Below, in pieces: positions 18,008 through 27,778 of a stretch of 64,000 nucleotides of DNA. The notes under the pieces were generated by a model. That model made no database searches. It was not told where the DNA came from and saw only the letters and a list, made by a program, of their open reading frames with translations. A program made the position numbers and the translations under genes. Source of the stretch: Fusobacterium varium (lineage in GTDB: Bacteria > Fusobacteriota > Fusobacteriia > Fusobacteriales > Fusobacteriaceae); contig LR134390.1 in assembly GCA_900637705.1 (NCBI GenBank), forward strand, positions 1,674,001-1,738,000, given 5' to 3'. How positions within the stretch are numbered: the stretch's first letter is position 1; each line of letters starts with the position of its first letter.

Positions 18008-18128
18008 ATATCTTTTCTCCTATTATTAGTATATTTTATAATACCACAACAGTTTATATTATCCTAGCAAATCCTAGATTTTTTTAATCTATTTTTTAAT
18101 ATCTTATTTGATAATTTTTATTAATCTC

Positions 18129-19028
18129 TTAATTTCTAAAAAATGAATTTTCATATTCCTCTTTATCATCATCTTTTTCTTTTTGTATTTCATTTTTTAA
18201 AGCATCTATTACATAATCACACTCAGCAGGAAAAGTAGTTTCTATCTTTATTTCAGGAATAGGTACTCCATTTTCAAAAATAACCTCTTCTTGAACTTTT
18301 CCTAGCCTGTCATATTTTTTAAATGTTCCATTCAATAAATCATTTAATACATCACATTCTCCCATTAAATTTCCATTTCTATAAAAAGCTTGAAATTTTC
18401 CATTAATTTTATTATCATTAATATAATATAAAATATAAGGTGTCCCACTATGATAAAACTTTTCAATTATTCCATCTTGAACTTCATTTTTAATTTGACC
18501 TTTTTCTACCATAACTTCATTTTCATTATATATTTTATATTCTCCACTTATAATTCCATCAATATAATTTTCTTCCCTTTCAAGTTTACCATTTAGATAA
18601 TAACTTCTACATATCCCCTCTTTTTTTCCTTTTTTGTAACTATCTTTTTTCTTTAATTTTCCATTTTTATAAAATATACATAGTTCTCCATCAATTTCAT
18701 TTTCCTTAAAAGAACCTTGAATCATAACTGCTCTTGGTTTTACCATAGAATAAAAAGTACTAAATGGCCCCTCTAATTTTCCATCATTACACATTACCTC
18801 ATATTTTAATTCATTGTTTGCGTAATCTTCTCTATAAAATCCCGTGTAGTTTGGTGGAATATCCTTTTTTATTATTATCTCAATTCCTTCTTCAAGGAGT
18901 AAAAGTTGCATTTCATCTTCTAGACATCGTTTGCTAATTTTATCCTCAGCATTTTCAGCAATAGCTTTGCATATCCTATAAATCAAGTATATTATCATAA
19001 CAACTATATAAAGAAGTGCCCTTTCCAT
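18129..19028 (-). CDS. MORN-repeat (YwqK-like) membrane-anchored protein
   Basis: A 299-residue protein with one N-terminal hydrophobic helix (about 4-20) followed by at least seven MORN-type repeats of about 22 residues (for example IDGELCIFYKNGKLKKKDSY, then KEGICRSYYLNGKLEREENY). Fusobacteria carry many such YwqK-like proteins, often annotated as antitoxins, with no proven role. It starts 13 bases after the end of the gene at 19041-19534, so the two form a pair. Confidence 0.75.
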   Translation of the reverse strand: MERALLYIVVMIIYLIYRICKAIAENAEDKISKRCLEDEMQLLLLEEGIEIIIKKDIPPNYTGFYREDYANNELKYEVMCNDGKLEGPFSTFYSMVKPRAVMIQGSFKENEIDGELCIFYKNGKLKKKDSYKKGKKEGICRSYYLNGKLEREENYIDGIISGEYKIYNENEVMVEKGQIKNEVQDGIIEKFYHSGTPYILYYINDNKINGKFQAFYRNGNLMGECDVLNDLLNGTFKKYDRLGKVQEEVIFENGVPIPEIKIETTFPAECDYVIDALKNEIQKEKDDDKEEYENSFFRN

Positions 19029-19040
19029 AATAATTTCTCC

Positions 19041-19534
19041 CTATGCTTTTAATTTTTTAAAATATGAAATAACTTCTTTATGAAGATTGTCTTGCCTTTT
19101 ATTAAAAAAATCATTATTACGTAAATAAAAAGAAAAGGGTTCTTCTAAACCATGAATTGTTAAACTTATTTTTTTCTTTCTTCATCTATATTTATCTCTT
19201 TTATTTCTTCAACTGAAATATCAAAACTTTCTTCTTCTTTTACTACCTTTCCATCAAGAAGCGTCCTTCTTACCCTTAGAAAAGAAAGTCCATTTCTGTT
19301 GTAACAAAGAATAAATTTTCTATTTTTTTTCTCTTTTATAAAAGCAACTGTTCCAAAAGTACATATCAATGTAACAAATCCTATTAAAAGAGTAGTTCCC
19401 ATCGTTGACATTCTTTCATTCATATCCATTTCATTTACAGCTATGTACCTCTGGTTTGTATCATCACCAAAATATGATTTTACAAATTTTTCCATTTTAT
19501 TTTCAATCTTTTTCCCATTGTTTTCCAACTCCAT
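19041..19534 (-). CDS. Small membrane protein, unknown (frame broken once)
   Basis: I do not recognise this protein. It has one clear hydrophobic helix (TLLIGFVTLICTFGTVAFI, about residues 48-66), then a basic and acidic cytoplasmic-looking tail. The frame stops at 19166 after DEERKK, but the next frame continues ISLTIHGLEEPFSFYLRNND to a TAG at 19041. One more T in the run 19169-19175 makes a 164-residue protein. The tail ends 13 bases before the MORN gene, so the two are likely cotranscribed. The C-terminal half alternates charged and beta-prone residues, like a PH-type domain, but this is a guess. Confidence 0.65.
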
Positions 19535-19759
19535 AAGTTTCCCTCCGATGTTTTTTATTTTATTTCATGTAAATTAAGTATACCCTCACATTTTTATAAT
19601 GTCAATATTTTTAGTTACCTTTTATATTTCATTAAGATATTTTTTGTTTTTTTACAATTTTAAAATCATCTTCATTTTAAAAATATATATATTTTTGTTT
19701 TCCACAATAAAAAATCTATAATTTTCTTTTAATTAAGTATTCTTATCATTTTTAAATTC

Positions 19760-19789
19760 TTGAATTATTCCTATATATCGTGATATAAT
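19760..19789 (+). promoter_or_regulatory. Promoter of the 19845 gene
   Basis: TTGAAT (19760-19765), 18-base spacer ending in TG, TATAAT (19784-19789): an extended -10 promoter about 55 bases before the start codon. The gap 19535-19759 to its left shows nothing else. Confidence 0.65.
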
Positions 19790-19844
19790 CTCGTCGTTAT
19801 ATAATTAATTTTATTCTGATATTTTACAAAAAGGAGTTGAGATT

Positions 19845-20255
19845 TTGGATATTATCCTAAAAAAGAAAATACAAAAAATAGTAGACAGCAGACATCTGTA
19901 CAGAGTCATGAGTAATTCAAAATGGTGTGATCTTTTATTGGCTATGGAAACTGAAATGCCTTTTGAACCACCTTTTATTTTAAAACGTCTTGATGAAGAA
20001 ATACTTCCAGAAGAAAATATAATTGAAGAAGAATTAACATATTTGGGAGATTGGTCATTTGAAAATATTTGCAATGGAAATTTTTTTGTTATTGATTGGA
20101 TAAAAATATATCCTTTTTACTATATACATCAAAATCATCTAGAAAATCCTAAGAAGATAGATGCAACAGAAGAATTAGAAGAAATACTAAATATTCATCG
20201 TATCCCTTACAAAATAAAAAATGGAATATTTATCATTCGAGGATATAACAGATAA
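19845..20255 (+). CDS. Hypothetical protein, DUF6678-like
   Basis: A 136-residue soluble acidic protein. The start is a TTG at 19845, chosen because AAGGAG (19831-19836) is at the right distance and no ATG is near. Its build (SNSKWCDLLLAM, then FEPPFILKRLD, then a C-terminal HRIPYKIKNGIFIIRGY) resembles the DUF6678 family seen beside immunity and toxin genes in other bacteria; this is from memory. It stands alone with its own promoter. Confidence 0.55.
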   Translation: MDIILKKKIQKIVDSRHLYRVMSNSKWCDLLLAMETEMPFEPPFILKRLDEEILPEENIIEEELTYLGDWSFENICNGNFFVIDWIKIYPFYYIHQNHLENPKKIDATEELEEILNIHRIPYKIKNGIFIIRGYNR

Positions 20256-20491
20256 CAAAAATTCTTTAGCCTCTTAAATCCACTTGTTATTATTTTCTAT
20301 TCCATAAATACTGTTTGAATTTTCTTTAAGTATTCCTCTTCTCATGCAGTCATATATAATAACTTACTTTGATATTTCTATTTATCTCTTAATTTACTGC
20401 ATAAAGAATATAGAATATTATTATAAAAAATATTTCTTTATAAAATTAAAAATAGAAAAATTATAGTCTGAATTTTTTATTCGTTAAATAC
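20256..20491. other. Intergenic gap
   Basis: AT-rich DNA between the 19845 gene and the terminator of the remnant locus. I see no gene, repeat or strong promoter. Confidence 0.5.
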
Positions 20492-20529
20492 AAAAAGGCT
20501 ACAGGTAATAAAATTACCTGTAGCCTTAA
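20492..20529 (-). terminator. Terminator after the outer-membrane-barrel remnant
   Basis: AAGGCTACAGGTAA / TTACCTGTAGCCTT, a 14-bp perfect stem, with a T run on the minus strand. A stem this strong suggests it once ended a well-expressed gene. Confidence 0.88.
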
Positions 20530-20560
20530 AAATAAGTATTTCCTCTTTTATCTCTATTCT

Positions 20561-20662
20561 TTAAAAATTATATTTAAATGACATAGTTCCTCTGTTTTCT
20601 GTTTCATGTTTTGACGAATAAAGAGTGATCCTCTTTTCTTCTATAAATAAATTAAATTTCAC
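20561..20662 (-). pseudogene. C-terminal remnant of an outer-membrane beta-barrel protein
   Basis: The last 33 codons read FIEEKRITLYSSKHETENR then GTMSFKYNF and stop. The ending with alternating hydrophobic residues and a final Phe is the targeting signature of outer-membrane barrels. The stretch has only an accidental GTG at its left edge, and that GTG overlaps the stop of the PTS remnant. The terminator at 20492 fits its former 3' end. The rest of the gene is gone. Confidence 0.6.
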
Positions 20663-21110
20663 TTACTGGTTTCTTCCAAGTTCCTAATATAAAGGCTGTT
20701 ACAAGTGAACCTATAACTACTGATACAAGATACATTACTGGGTTTGTAACTACTGGGAAAACGAATATTCCACCATGTGGTGCTGGTAACAATACTCCAA
20801 AGAACATTGAAAGTCCTCCTGCAATTGCTGCTCCTATTATACTTGCTGGTATAACTCTTATTGGGTCAGAGGCTGCAAATGGAATTGCCCCTTCTGTAAT
20901 AAATGATAATCCCATTATATAACAAGTTTTTCCAGCATCTCTTTCATCTTTTGTAAATTTATTTTTAAAGAATGTAGTTGCCAAAGCTATTCCTAAAGGT
21001 GGTACCATTCCTCCTGCCATTACTGCAGCATGAGGTGCATAGTTTCCAGCAGCTATCATAGCAATACCAAATGTAAATGCTGCCTTATTTACTGGACCTC
21101 CCATAAACAA
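20652..21110 (-). pseudogene. Truncated fructose-family PTS EIIC (C-terminal part)
   Basis: About 150 residues match the last third of fructose/mannose-type EIIC: MFMGGPVNKAAFTFGIAM, then MVPPLGIALA, SFITEGAIPFAASDP and APHGGIFVFP, ending TWKKPVSEI. An in-frame TAA lies immediately before a TTG that opens the frame, and the preceding 130 bases are the autotransporter's terminator, so the N-terminal two thirds, EIIA and EIIB are missing. It cannot be a working transporter. It is fused end to end with the barrel remnant. Confidence 0.8.
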
Positions 21111-21121
21111 TTAAGGCAAAC

Positions 21122-21157
21122 ACAAAAAAAGAGAAGAAATCAATCTTCTCTTTTTAG
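21122..21157 (-). terminator. Terminator of the autotransporter gene
   Basis: AAAGAGAAG / CTTCTCTTT stem followed on the minus strand by a run of seven T. Confidence 0.85.
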
Positions 21158-21247
21158 CATTTTCTAATCTACATTAATTTATCCAGATAAAATAGAAACA
21201 AGTTCTCTCTGGTATAGATAAAACTTATTTCTATTTCTAATTTTTAT

Positions 21248-24200
21248 TTAAAATTTATAACCTATTCCAACAGTTGCATTAATATTTCTATTGTAATCTT
21301 TAGCGAATTCTAAACTCACTCCTGCTGTATATATTAATCCATTTGTTTTTTCATACTCAATATTTAATGATACTTTTCCTGATGTTTTAGGAAGTTCTGT
21401 TCCTTGAATATCAAATTTCTTTCCATCTTTTTCTTTTCCTAGTATATAACCATTTAACTCTTTTGATTTATCTCCAATTGTATTTATCACTCCTAAAGAT
21501 AGAATATTTTTTAACTTTCCATTATTTAGATATGAACTCTTTATAAAATCTACTCCAACTTCTACATCTGCTGTATTACTATTTATTTTATCTGTTCTCA
21601 TAGAAATCTGTCCTGGTGTGTATCCTTCATTTACTTTATCTTGTTCTATGTAGTAATAGCTTAATCTTACTTTTGGCTCAACTGTCCAATCCTGTTCAGC
21701 GCTATAAACATATTTAGCTTCCATAAAAGCATTTAATGAATTTATATCGTACTTATCTCCTGTTGAGAATGAATCATATCTATTTGATACCTTTCTATCT
21801 GCATCTGCTGATGTATATTGATATCCAACTCCTCCCATAAATTTAAAATTATTAATATCTGTTTTAGTAAATGCTCCTAAATATAAAGAATTACCTTTTA
21901 TTTTACTTGAACCTTTAAAATTAATGTCTTGGTTATTTCCACCTAAAACAAACCCTACAGATGTTTTATCACTTAACCCATATTCAAAAGTTGCTAATCC
22001 TCCAACTGTATTTGTTGTTGTCTTGTAATTTCTATGTCCAGTATCAAACCCATAATAGTTCTTTCCATAAGCTCCATTATCACTTTTAACTCCAGTATAA
22101 ATAGCTTTACCTTGAACTATCATTTCATCTTTTTTAGGTTTTATTGTTAAATATGATATATTATCTTCAAATAATTTTAAACTATCTCTTGAAGATTTAA
22201 CTGTATATGTATAAGGATTATTTGCATACATTTGATCAAGTATTGTTAACAATCCTCCTAAAGATTCAGTATATGTTTTATCTTCTAATAAAGTTGTATT
22301 AGCTAAATTTTCAATTTCTCCTGCACTTACTATTGATTGATATATTTTATTTAACTTTTCATATAATAAAGAATTAATAGTAATTGGTGGTTGTGGATTT
22401 ACTGGCGGGTCTACTGGAGGATTTATTGGTGGCTCAGGTTTTGCTGGTGGATCTACAGGTGGATTTATTGGTGGCTGTGGATCTATCGGTGGAATTGGAA
22501 TTGATGGGGCTAATGGTATTGATTCTAAAACTGTTATATTTATATCTTTTCCATCTGCCGATAGTTTTCCATCTAAAACTAATGAATTAGTTTTTATATG
22601 ATCTGTATCTTTCCACCAGTTATCATTTGTATCAGGAGTTATTGTTGTCCCTCCCATTGATATTATAGCTCCTTCTCCTAAACCATTTAATCCTATTACC
22701 AAGTTCCCACCATTACTTGTTAACATTCCATTATTTCCATACAAAGCATGTCCTGTAACTTTTCCATCTATTGTAACAGTTGGGTCAACTCTTAATACTA
22801 AGTTTCCACTTTCTAAAGTTATATCATTAGCTCCTGTTATTTTAACTGTTTCAAATAAAGTAATATTGCCATTTGTATTTATATTTTCAAAATTACTTAT
22901 ATTGTACAAGATATTTAAATTAGGCATCGTTTTTCCAGCAGTCATTTCTCCTAAATTTAAAATGTCATTTCCTGACCCACCATCTAGTTCTCCATTTATT
23001 TGAACTGTATTAGCAATAGATAGAGTATCATTTCCATCACCTAAATCTATGGCTCCATTTATTATTGATGTCCCCAAAATATTTGCTACATTATCTCCTA
23101 TACTCCCTTTGATAATTGCAATATCATTTTTTAATCCTCCACCATTAAAAATAGTATTTGTTGCTGTTAATTGTGCGTTATCTTCCAAATACACTGCTGT
23201 ATTATATCCATTGACAATACTTTCAGATATTGAAGTTCCCGCTTGAATAACTAAAGCTCCTTTGTTTATTCCAGCACCATTTATTATATTATTTTCATAG
23301 CTATTACCATTTGCTGTAATATAACTCTCTTTAGCCTGATTATCTATATTTGTTTCATATCCATCTTTATCATATCTTTGCCCATTTAGGACAAGTTTTT
23401 TAGTTCCATCTTCTAATGTAACTTCTCCACCTAATCCATTTTCGATATTAGTTATATTCCCAATTGAATCAATTAAAATTTCAGCCCCTAAATTTGATGG
23501 TTTCACTTGGCCTGAATCTACAATATCTTTCCCTGCTAAAATTCCATAGTTATTGTTGTAAGATATATAAGTTATATCATTATAAGTTAACGCATTTTTG
23601 TTTCCTTTTATAATTCCATAATTATTTAATTTTAAATCATTTATTTTAGAATATGGTATTGCAATTCCAGTTCCTTTATTTGAATTATTATATTTATTAA
23701 AAGCATAACCACTAATAGTTCCTTTATTATCTATTGATATCAACGAAGTTTCTCCTCTTATATAAATACCATTTCCTTCTCCCCAAAGTGTACCATCTAA
23801 ATATGAAAATCCACTTATTAATCCTTCGTTTTTTATCTTTCCAATATTATTTAGTTTTCCTTCAATACGAATCCCATTTCCACTTGTTGTACTATTTCCA
23901 TCTGTAATACCTTTTATAGTTCCTTTATTCTTAACGTTTCCAGTTTGAATATTCTTTCCCGCATATACTTCAATACCATTTCCACCAGGAGCATTTAGAG
24001 TTTCACCTATTATAACCCCATTGTTATCTAAATTTCCTAAAGAGCTATTTTGGTTAGAACTAAAACTTGAAATTCCATTTCCAACACCAGAGTAGGCGTT
24101 ATATTGAGAATATCCTTTAATAAATCCACTATTTATTATATTTCCTATACTACTGCTGGTTCCATCTCCACTACTTTTATGATCTTCTATTCCACTTCCC

Positions 24201-24451
24201 CAAGTATCCCAACCACTTGGAAAAGAAAATTTATTTCCTAAAAGCACTCCATTATTTATAATATTTAAATTATCTGCTTTTAAAAATAATCCTGTTTGAT
24301 TATCTTCTTTAATAATAGTTTCATTTATAAAATCTTCAGATATATCAATTCCATATCCAATATTTCCAGTTATTAAAAATGCAACTAATATTTGTAAGGT
24401 AAATCTTTTTCGCTTTTTCAATGCTCTTTTTAATAATTTAATCTCTTTCAT
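21248..24451 (-). CDS. Type V autotransporter with C-terminal beta-barrel
   Basis: A 1067-residue surface protein. A long basic N-terminus (LLKRALKKRKRFTLQ) precedes the signal helix, the extended signal form common in fusobacterial autotransporters. Residues about 40-320 are repeated INNSGFIKGYS-like strands rich in Gly and Asn, a beta-helix passenger pattern. Residues about 430-560 carry further GDGNDTL-like repeats. A Pro-rich linker (PPVDPP units) is at about 660-700. The last 270 residues form the translocating barrel, ending NATVGIGYKF with the terminal Phe. The barrel exports the passenger through the outer membrane. An adhesin role is likely by analogy. A good AGGAGG precedes the ATG. 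Confidence 0.9.
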   Translation of the reverse strand: MKEIKLLKRALKKRKRFTLQILVAFLITGNIGYGIDISEDFINETIIKEDNQTGLFLKADNLNIINNGVLLGNKFSFPSGWDTWGSGIEDHKSSGDGTSSSIGNIINSGFIKGYSQYNAYSGVGNGISSFSSNQNSSLGNLDNNGVIIGETLNAPGGNGIEVYAGKNIQTGNVKNKGTIKGITDGNSTTSGNGIRIEGKLNNIGKIKNEGLISGFSYLDGTLWGEGNGIYIRGETSLISIDNKGTISGYAFNKYNNSNKGTGIAIPYSKINDLKLNNYGIIKGNKNALTYNDITYISYNNNYGILAGKDIVDSGQVKPSNLGAEILIDSIGNITNIENGLGGEVTLEDGTKKLVLNGQRYDKDGYETNIDNQAKESYITANGNSYENNIINGAGINKGALVIQAGTSISESIVNGYNTAVYLEDNAQLTATNTIFNGGGLKNDIAIIKGSIGDNVANILGTSIINGAIDLGDGNDTLSIANTVQINGELDGGSGNDILNLGEMTAGKTMPNLNILYNISNFENINTNGNITLFETVKITGANDITLESGNLVLRVDPTVTIDGKVTGHALYGNNGMLTSNGGNLVIGLNGLGEGAIISMGGTTITPDTNDNWWKDTDHIKTNSLVLDGKLSADGKDINITVLESIPLAPSIPIPPIDPQPPINPPVDPPAKPEPPINPPVDPPVNPQPPITINSLLYEKLNKIYQSIVSAGEIENLANTTLLEDKTYTESLGGLLTILDQMYANNPYTYTVKSSRDSLKLFEDNISYLTIKPKKDEMIVQGKAIYTGVKSDNGAYGKNYYGFDTGHRNYKTTTNTVGGLATFEYGLSDKTSVGFVLGGNNQDINFKGSSKIKGNSLYLGAFTKTDINNFKFMGGVGYQYTSADADRKVSNRYDSFSTGDKYDINSLNAFMEAKYVYSAEQDWTVEPKVRLSYYYIEQDKVNEGYTPGQISMRTDKINSNTADVEVGVDFIKSSYLNNGKLKNILSLGVINTIGDKSKELNGYILGKEKDGKKFDIQGTELPKTSGKVSLNIEYEKTNGLIYTAGVSLEFAKDYNRNINATVGIGYKF

Positions 24452-25370
24452 AATAACCTCCTCACTTTATATTTTCATCTACTTTTATAACTTGTTAGTT
24501 TTTTGTATTAATTTATATTTTTATTTATGGTTTTTCAAAAAACAAATATAGTTTTCCTCAAATTATTTTTTATTTTTTGAAAACTCACAATGGTAAATTC
24601 CTCATTACTTTACATTATTTCATTTTTATAGCTATAGATTATGTCTTTGTATTTTGTATTATAACATTATTAATTAAAGAACTTTAGATTTGTTTTTTCT
24701 CGTTTATAACAATACTATAATACTATTTTTGTTTATTTACACTCTATAATATATAATTTTATTTATATCAAATACTTGATTTGAAAAACACTCATAAGTA
24801 TACATATATTTTTTTTGCTTGTCAATATTTTATTTTATATATATTTCTATAAATGGTAAAATAAGTTATGTTCTCTTTATGTATTTATTATATGTATATA
24901 AAAAAATTAACTTATTATAGATATTTGCAGAAAAATATTTTTTTTAAAAAGTAAATAATGAAAGGCTGAAAAAATTTTTATATTTTATTCCAAAGTATGA
25001 TAAAATTAAATTACATATTTTTAAGTTAAAAAAAGCACATAAAAAGTATTTATTATAGTTATTATTATTAGAAAATAACTATAGCAATAAATAACATAAC
25101 AATAAATACTACAAAATAGAAAAATCAAGTATTTTTATTTTCATATCAAAATAATTTTAAAAATATTTTCTAAGTAAAAAATAGTCTTTATAAACATTAT
25201 TTAAAAATATATTTATTTTTTTGATAAAATTATTTAATAAAAATAAATTTTTTATATATAACTTTGTATTGATTTACTTAATTTTTCTATGTATTATATC
25301 TTTTGTAGTTAGATAGTATATAGTTAATTGAACCTACACAACTTTTACTTTGTAATTTCCAACTATAAAA
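24452..25370. other. Long AT-rich intergenic region upstream of the autotransporter
   Basis: More than 900 bases of extremely AT-rich DNA with no supportable reading frame. The autotransporter promoter must lie here, but several A/T-rich candidates cannot be ranked. It borders the sRNA repeat family on its right. Confidence 0.55.
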
Positions 25371-25444
25371 GCTCTCTTATAAGCCATAGATAAAATATCT
25401 ATGACTTTTTTAATATCTTGGTAAAAAAATTTTACTTTTGTGAA
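25371..25444 (-). repeat. Worn copy of the UCCCC small-RNA repeat family
   Basis: It keeps the -35 TTCACA (25439-25444, minus strand) and the downstream ATCTTGGTAAA-like segment, and its upstream flank TATTTTCATTGATGAATATT matches that of the copy at 26286. The -10 box and the CCCC loop are lost. Read as a decayed member. Confidence 0.5.
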
Positions 25445-25511
25445 CATAAAAAATATTTTCATTGATGAATATTTATTTTAAAAGCTTAATTTTTATAAAA
25501 TCATTTTCCTC

Positions 25512-25542
25512 AATAAAAAAAAGGAGAAGTAATTCTCCTTTT
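25512..25542 (-). terminator. Terminator of the 25569-25729 gene
   Basis: AAGGAGAA / TTCTCCTT stem with eight T on the minus strand, 27 bases after the corrected stop codon. Confidence 0.85.
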
Positions 25543-25568
25543 AATTTTCTGCTATACTTGCAAATAAC

Positions 25569-25729
25569 TTATCTTATGTCAGTAATTTTTATGTCTTTTA
25601 CATATTCATATTGCTTTCTACTTGCATTATTGCTCCTTGATCAGATTCAGCTTTAATAGTAGTACTTGTACTTATCCAACTTTTTCCTTGATTAGTAGAG
25701 TACTTAAAACTAACTCTATATGTTTTCAT
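25569..25729 (-). CDS. Small hypothetical protein, 53 residues (frame broken once)
   Basis: The start is the ATG at 25729 behind AAGGAGGAG; the longer frame to 25813 has no ribosome site. The protein begins MKTYRVSFKYSTNQGKSW and its frame stops after VESNMNM. One more base at the TT of 25611-25612 changes the end to VESKYEYVKDIKITDIR, which reads far better and finishes at 25569, just before the terminator. It looks like a small single beta-alpha-beta domain of unknown role. Confidence 0.6.
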
Positions 25730-26285
25730 ATGTCTCCTCCTTAAAATAAAATTTAAATAAAATTGTATAAACAATACAGTTATTGTAGTATTTTTATTTT
25801 TAAATATCAACATTTTTATTCTTTTAAAATATATACTTTGAATAATTCATTAATTTATAACTATTAATTTATTATTAAGTATATAAATAAAAGTTTGCAA
25901 TTATTTTAAATTTTTAAGATAGAGAGAGAGGGAAACCCTCTCTTTCTACTGGATTATAAAATAATAGGTTTGGATTATGAAGGCACTATTTATATTCTAT
26001 AACCCAAAATACAATCATGAAAATAAAACAACTACCATGTTTTTATATTATCATAATAGATATTTAAAATGTTAAAATAAACACATTCCATTATACTCTG
26101 AGCACAAAAATATATTTTTGTATTTTTCCATATTTCATATTTCTTTTATTATTTTTCTTTATTCCATTTAAATTTCGCACTTCGATTATTAACTTGTAAT
26201 AAAATTAATACACTTATTATATTTTTTTAATAAAATATTCTCAAGAATAATTTAGTATCCATAAAAAATCTTTCCTCCTAAACAC
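25730..26285. other. Intergenic gap with one strong hairpin
   Basis: No gene is seen. AGAGAGGGAAACCCTCTCT at about 25925-25943 can form a tight hairpin but has no T run. The rest is AT-rich and unremarkable. Confidence 0.5.
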
Positions 26286-26353
26286 ATAAAAAGACCTCTC
26301 ATAATTGAAAGGCCTTCTTATAGTTATAAATATCTTGGGGAAAGATTTTATAT
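26286..26353 (-). ncRNA. Candidate small RNA, UCCCC-loop family, copy A
   Basis: A self-contained minus-strand transcription unit of about 68 nt. The RNA would begin near 26353 with AUAAAAUCUUUCCCCAAGAU, in which AUCUU and AAGAU pair and leave UCCCC in the loop, and end with a GGCCUUUC / GAGAGGUC terminator and five U. The same layout recurs at 26805 and 28600. A C-rich loop is suited to pairing with ribosome sites of mRNAs, as known for several bacterial sRNAs. No reading frame is present. Confidence 0.55.
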
Positions 26354-26359
26354 GTAAGT

Positions 26360-26388
26360 ATAATATCATATAAGTTTCTTTTTGTGAA
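26360..26388 (-). promoter_or_regulatory. Promoter of small RNA copy A
   Basis: Minus strand: TTCACA (26383-26388), 17-base spacer, TATTAT (26360-26365). Confidence 0.6.
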
Positions 26389-26393
26389 TACAA

Positions 26394-26804
26394 AAATATT
26401 TTCATTGATAAATATTCTTCTTAAAAATTAATTTTTACATATTATCTTATTTTTATTATTTGTGAATAACCATTTGGTACAGATATTTTTTCTTTAGAAT
26501 ATTGGTGTACCATTTTTTAGTATATTGATAAAAAATACAAAACATTAGTTTTATAATCAAATTATTTTTTATTAACGTGTTAAATAAAAAAACATGAAAA
26601 TATAGAAATTTTTATATATAAAATTTAATTATAAAATATCAACTATTCTGGATAGCCTTTCCCCTTTAAAAATCCTTTAAAATCAATTTTATGAAGTCAT
26701 TTTTTTATAGATTTCACAAAAATTATCTGCATTTCAAAAAGAAAAAATCTCAAACTTTTGCAGAATAACAATGTAATAGATCTTTTTCCAAATGAGATTT
26801 ATAA
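26394..26804. other. Intergenic gap between small RNA copies A and C
   Basis: AT-rich, with no supportable gene. It contains the shared flank TATTTTCATTGATAAATATT next to copy A. Confidence 0.5.
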
Positions 26805-26891
26805 TAAAGAAAAAAGAGCTGATAGGATTAAAAGCTCTTTTTTCCCTTTTCTTCGTTATCTATAACAAAGCATTCTGGGGAAAGATTTGTT
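26805..26891 (-). ncRNA. Candidate small RNA, UCCCC-loop family, copy C
   Basis: Minus-strand unit of about 87 nt starting near 26891 with AACAAAUCUUUCCCCAGAAU, then GUUAUAGAUAAC (a second small hairpin) and a terminator AAAGAGCU / AGCUCUUU with a U run. The 5' element matches copies A and B, while the terminator stem is different in sequence, so what is conserved is the promoter and the CCCC hairpin. Confidence 0.55.
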
Positions 26892-26897
26892 ATTATG

Positions 26898-26926
26898 ATA
26901 ATACTCTCTTTTTTATTTATTGTCAA
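26898..26926 (-). promoter_or_regulatory. Promoter of small RNA copy C
   Basis: Minus strand: TTGACA (26921-26926), 17-base spacer, TATTAT (26898-26903). The -35 is a perfect consensus. Confidence 0.7.
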
Positions 26927-27023
26927 TTTTTTAGTTTTATAGAATATTTTTTATTTGTCTTTTTAGTTTCTTTATTTTTTTTATATCTCATCTATCTTCG
27001 CATTGTTCTAGTGCTAATTTTAG

Positions 27024-27401
27024 CTAAAAACCAAAACTTGTAGATATACTTGAACTCTTTTCTGAAATTTTACTTTTAGTTATGCTTTCAGTTTTTGTAT
27101 TGACCGTATTCGTATTTGTTTCTGTTATCCTGTTTCTACCGTTAGAAAGACTTTGAGTATTTATATCAGAAATGCTTTGACTATTTATTTGTGTGTTTGA
27201 TACAGTATTAATAGTCTCGTGTGATTTAACCTTTGTCTTAGTATTTACTTTAGCTACTGGATATTCAATATTATTATTATATAAAAGTGTTGCTATTATT
27301 GATTCATACAACAAATTGCTATTTGATTGAGAAGTATTACTGTTTGTATTAGTACAGCTTATTGTTATTAAACTAATAAAAACTATTATTAGTATTTTCA
27401 T
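27024..27401 (-). CDS. Low-complexity Ser/Thr/Asn-rich lipoprotein
   Basis: A 125-residue protein with a lipoprotein signal peptide (MKILIIVFISLITISC, lipobox Cys16). The mature part is nearly all Ser, Thr, Asn, Ile and Lys with loose NTNT and SISD repeats, as in disordered surface proteins. AAGGAGGAAAAT precedes the ATG. No family is recognised. It lies between two small-RNA copies, and its gene could be one of their targets or simply a neighbour. Confidence 0.65.
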   Translation of the reverse strand: MKILIIVFISLITISCTNTNSNTSQSNSNLLYESIIATLLYNNNIEYPVAKVNTKTKVKSHETINTVSNTQINSQSISDINTQSLSNGRNRITETNTNTVNTKTESITKSKISEKSSSISTSFGF

Positions 27402-27778
27402 ATTTTCCTCCTTGATAATTCATTTATAACTATATAAAATATTTTTTAATCTATTCTTTTACGGCTTCCTCTCCAAATTCTTATATACTATTTTTATTTT
27501 TTGCTATAAAATTTCAGTCACTCATTTTTGATATACGAAATCTAATAAATAATTTCAACTAAATTTTTTAAATTAAGTTAAAATAACTTTCTTTTATAGA
27601 AAATATAATATTTTTTATTTTTAAAAATATTTTTAATTTTTTTATTTCACAATACACACTTTTAAATAATGCTTTGAACCTATGATATAATACAAAAAAT
27701 GTTAGTAAGAAATTAATTTTCCTAATCCTTATTTTCGCTATCTGATATGAATTTAAAACAATTAAAACTTTCTAATAG
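27402..27778. other. Intergenic gap with a diverged direct repeat
   Basis: No gene. About 120 bases at 27660-27780 (CTATGATATAATAC ... TGATATGAATTTAA) reappear, diverged, at 28490-28600 next to copy B, so the repeat unit of the small-RNA family includes this downstream flank. Confidence 0.5.

Noticed and set aside
22384-22590. Plus-strand open frame rich in Leu and Val
   Set aside because: It is the complement of the Pro-rich linker of the autotransporter; no ribosome site and wrong composition.
26792-27043. Plus-strand protein of 83 residues
   Set aside because: It overlaps small RNA copy C and is a random AT-rich frame without a ribosome site.
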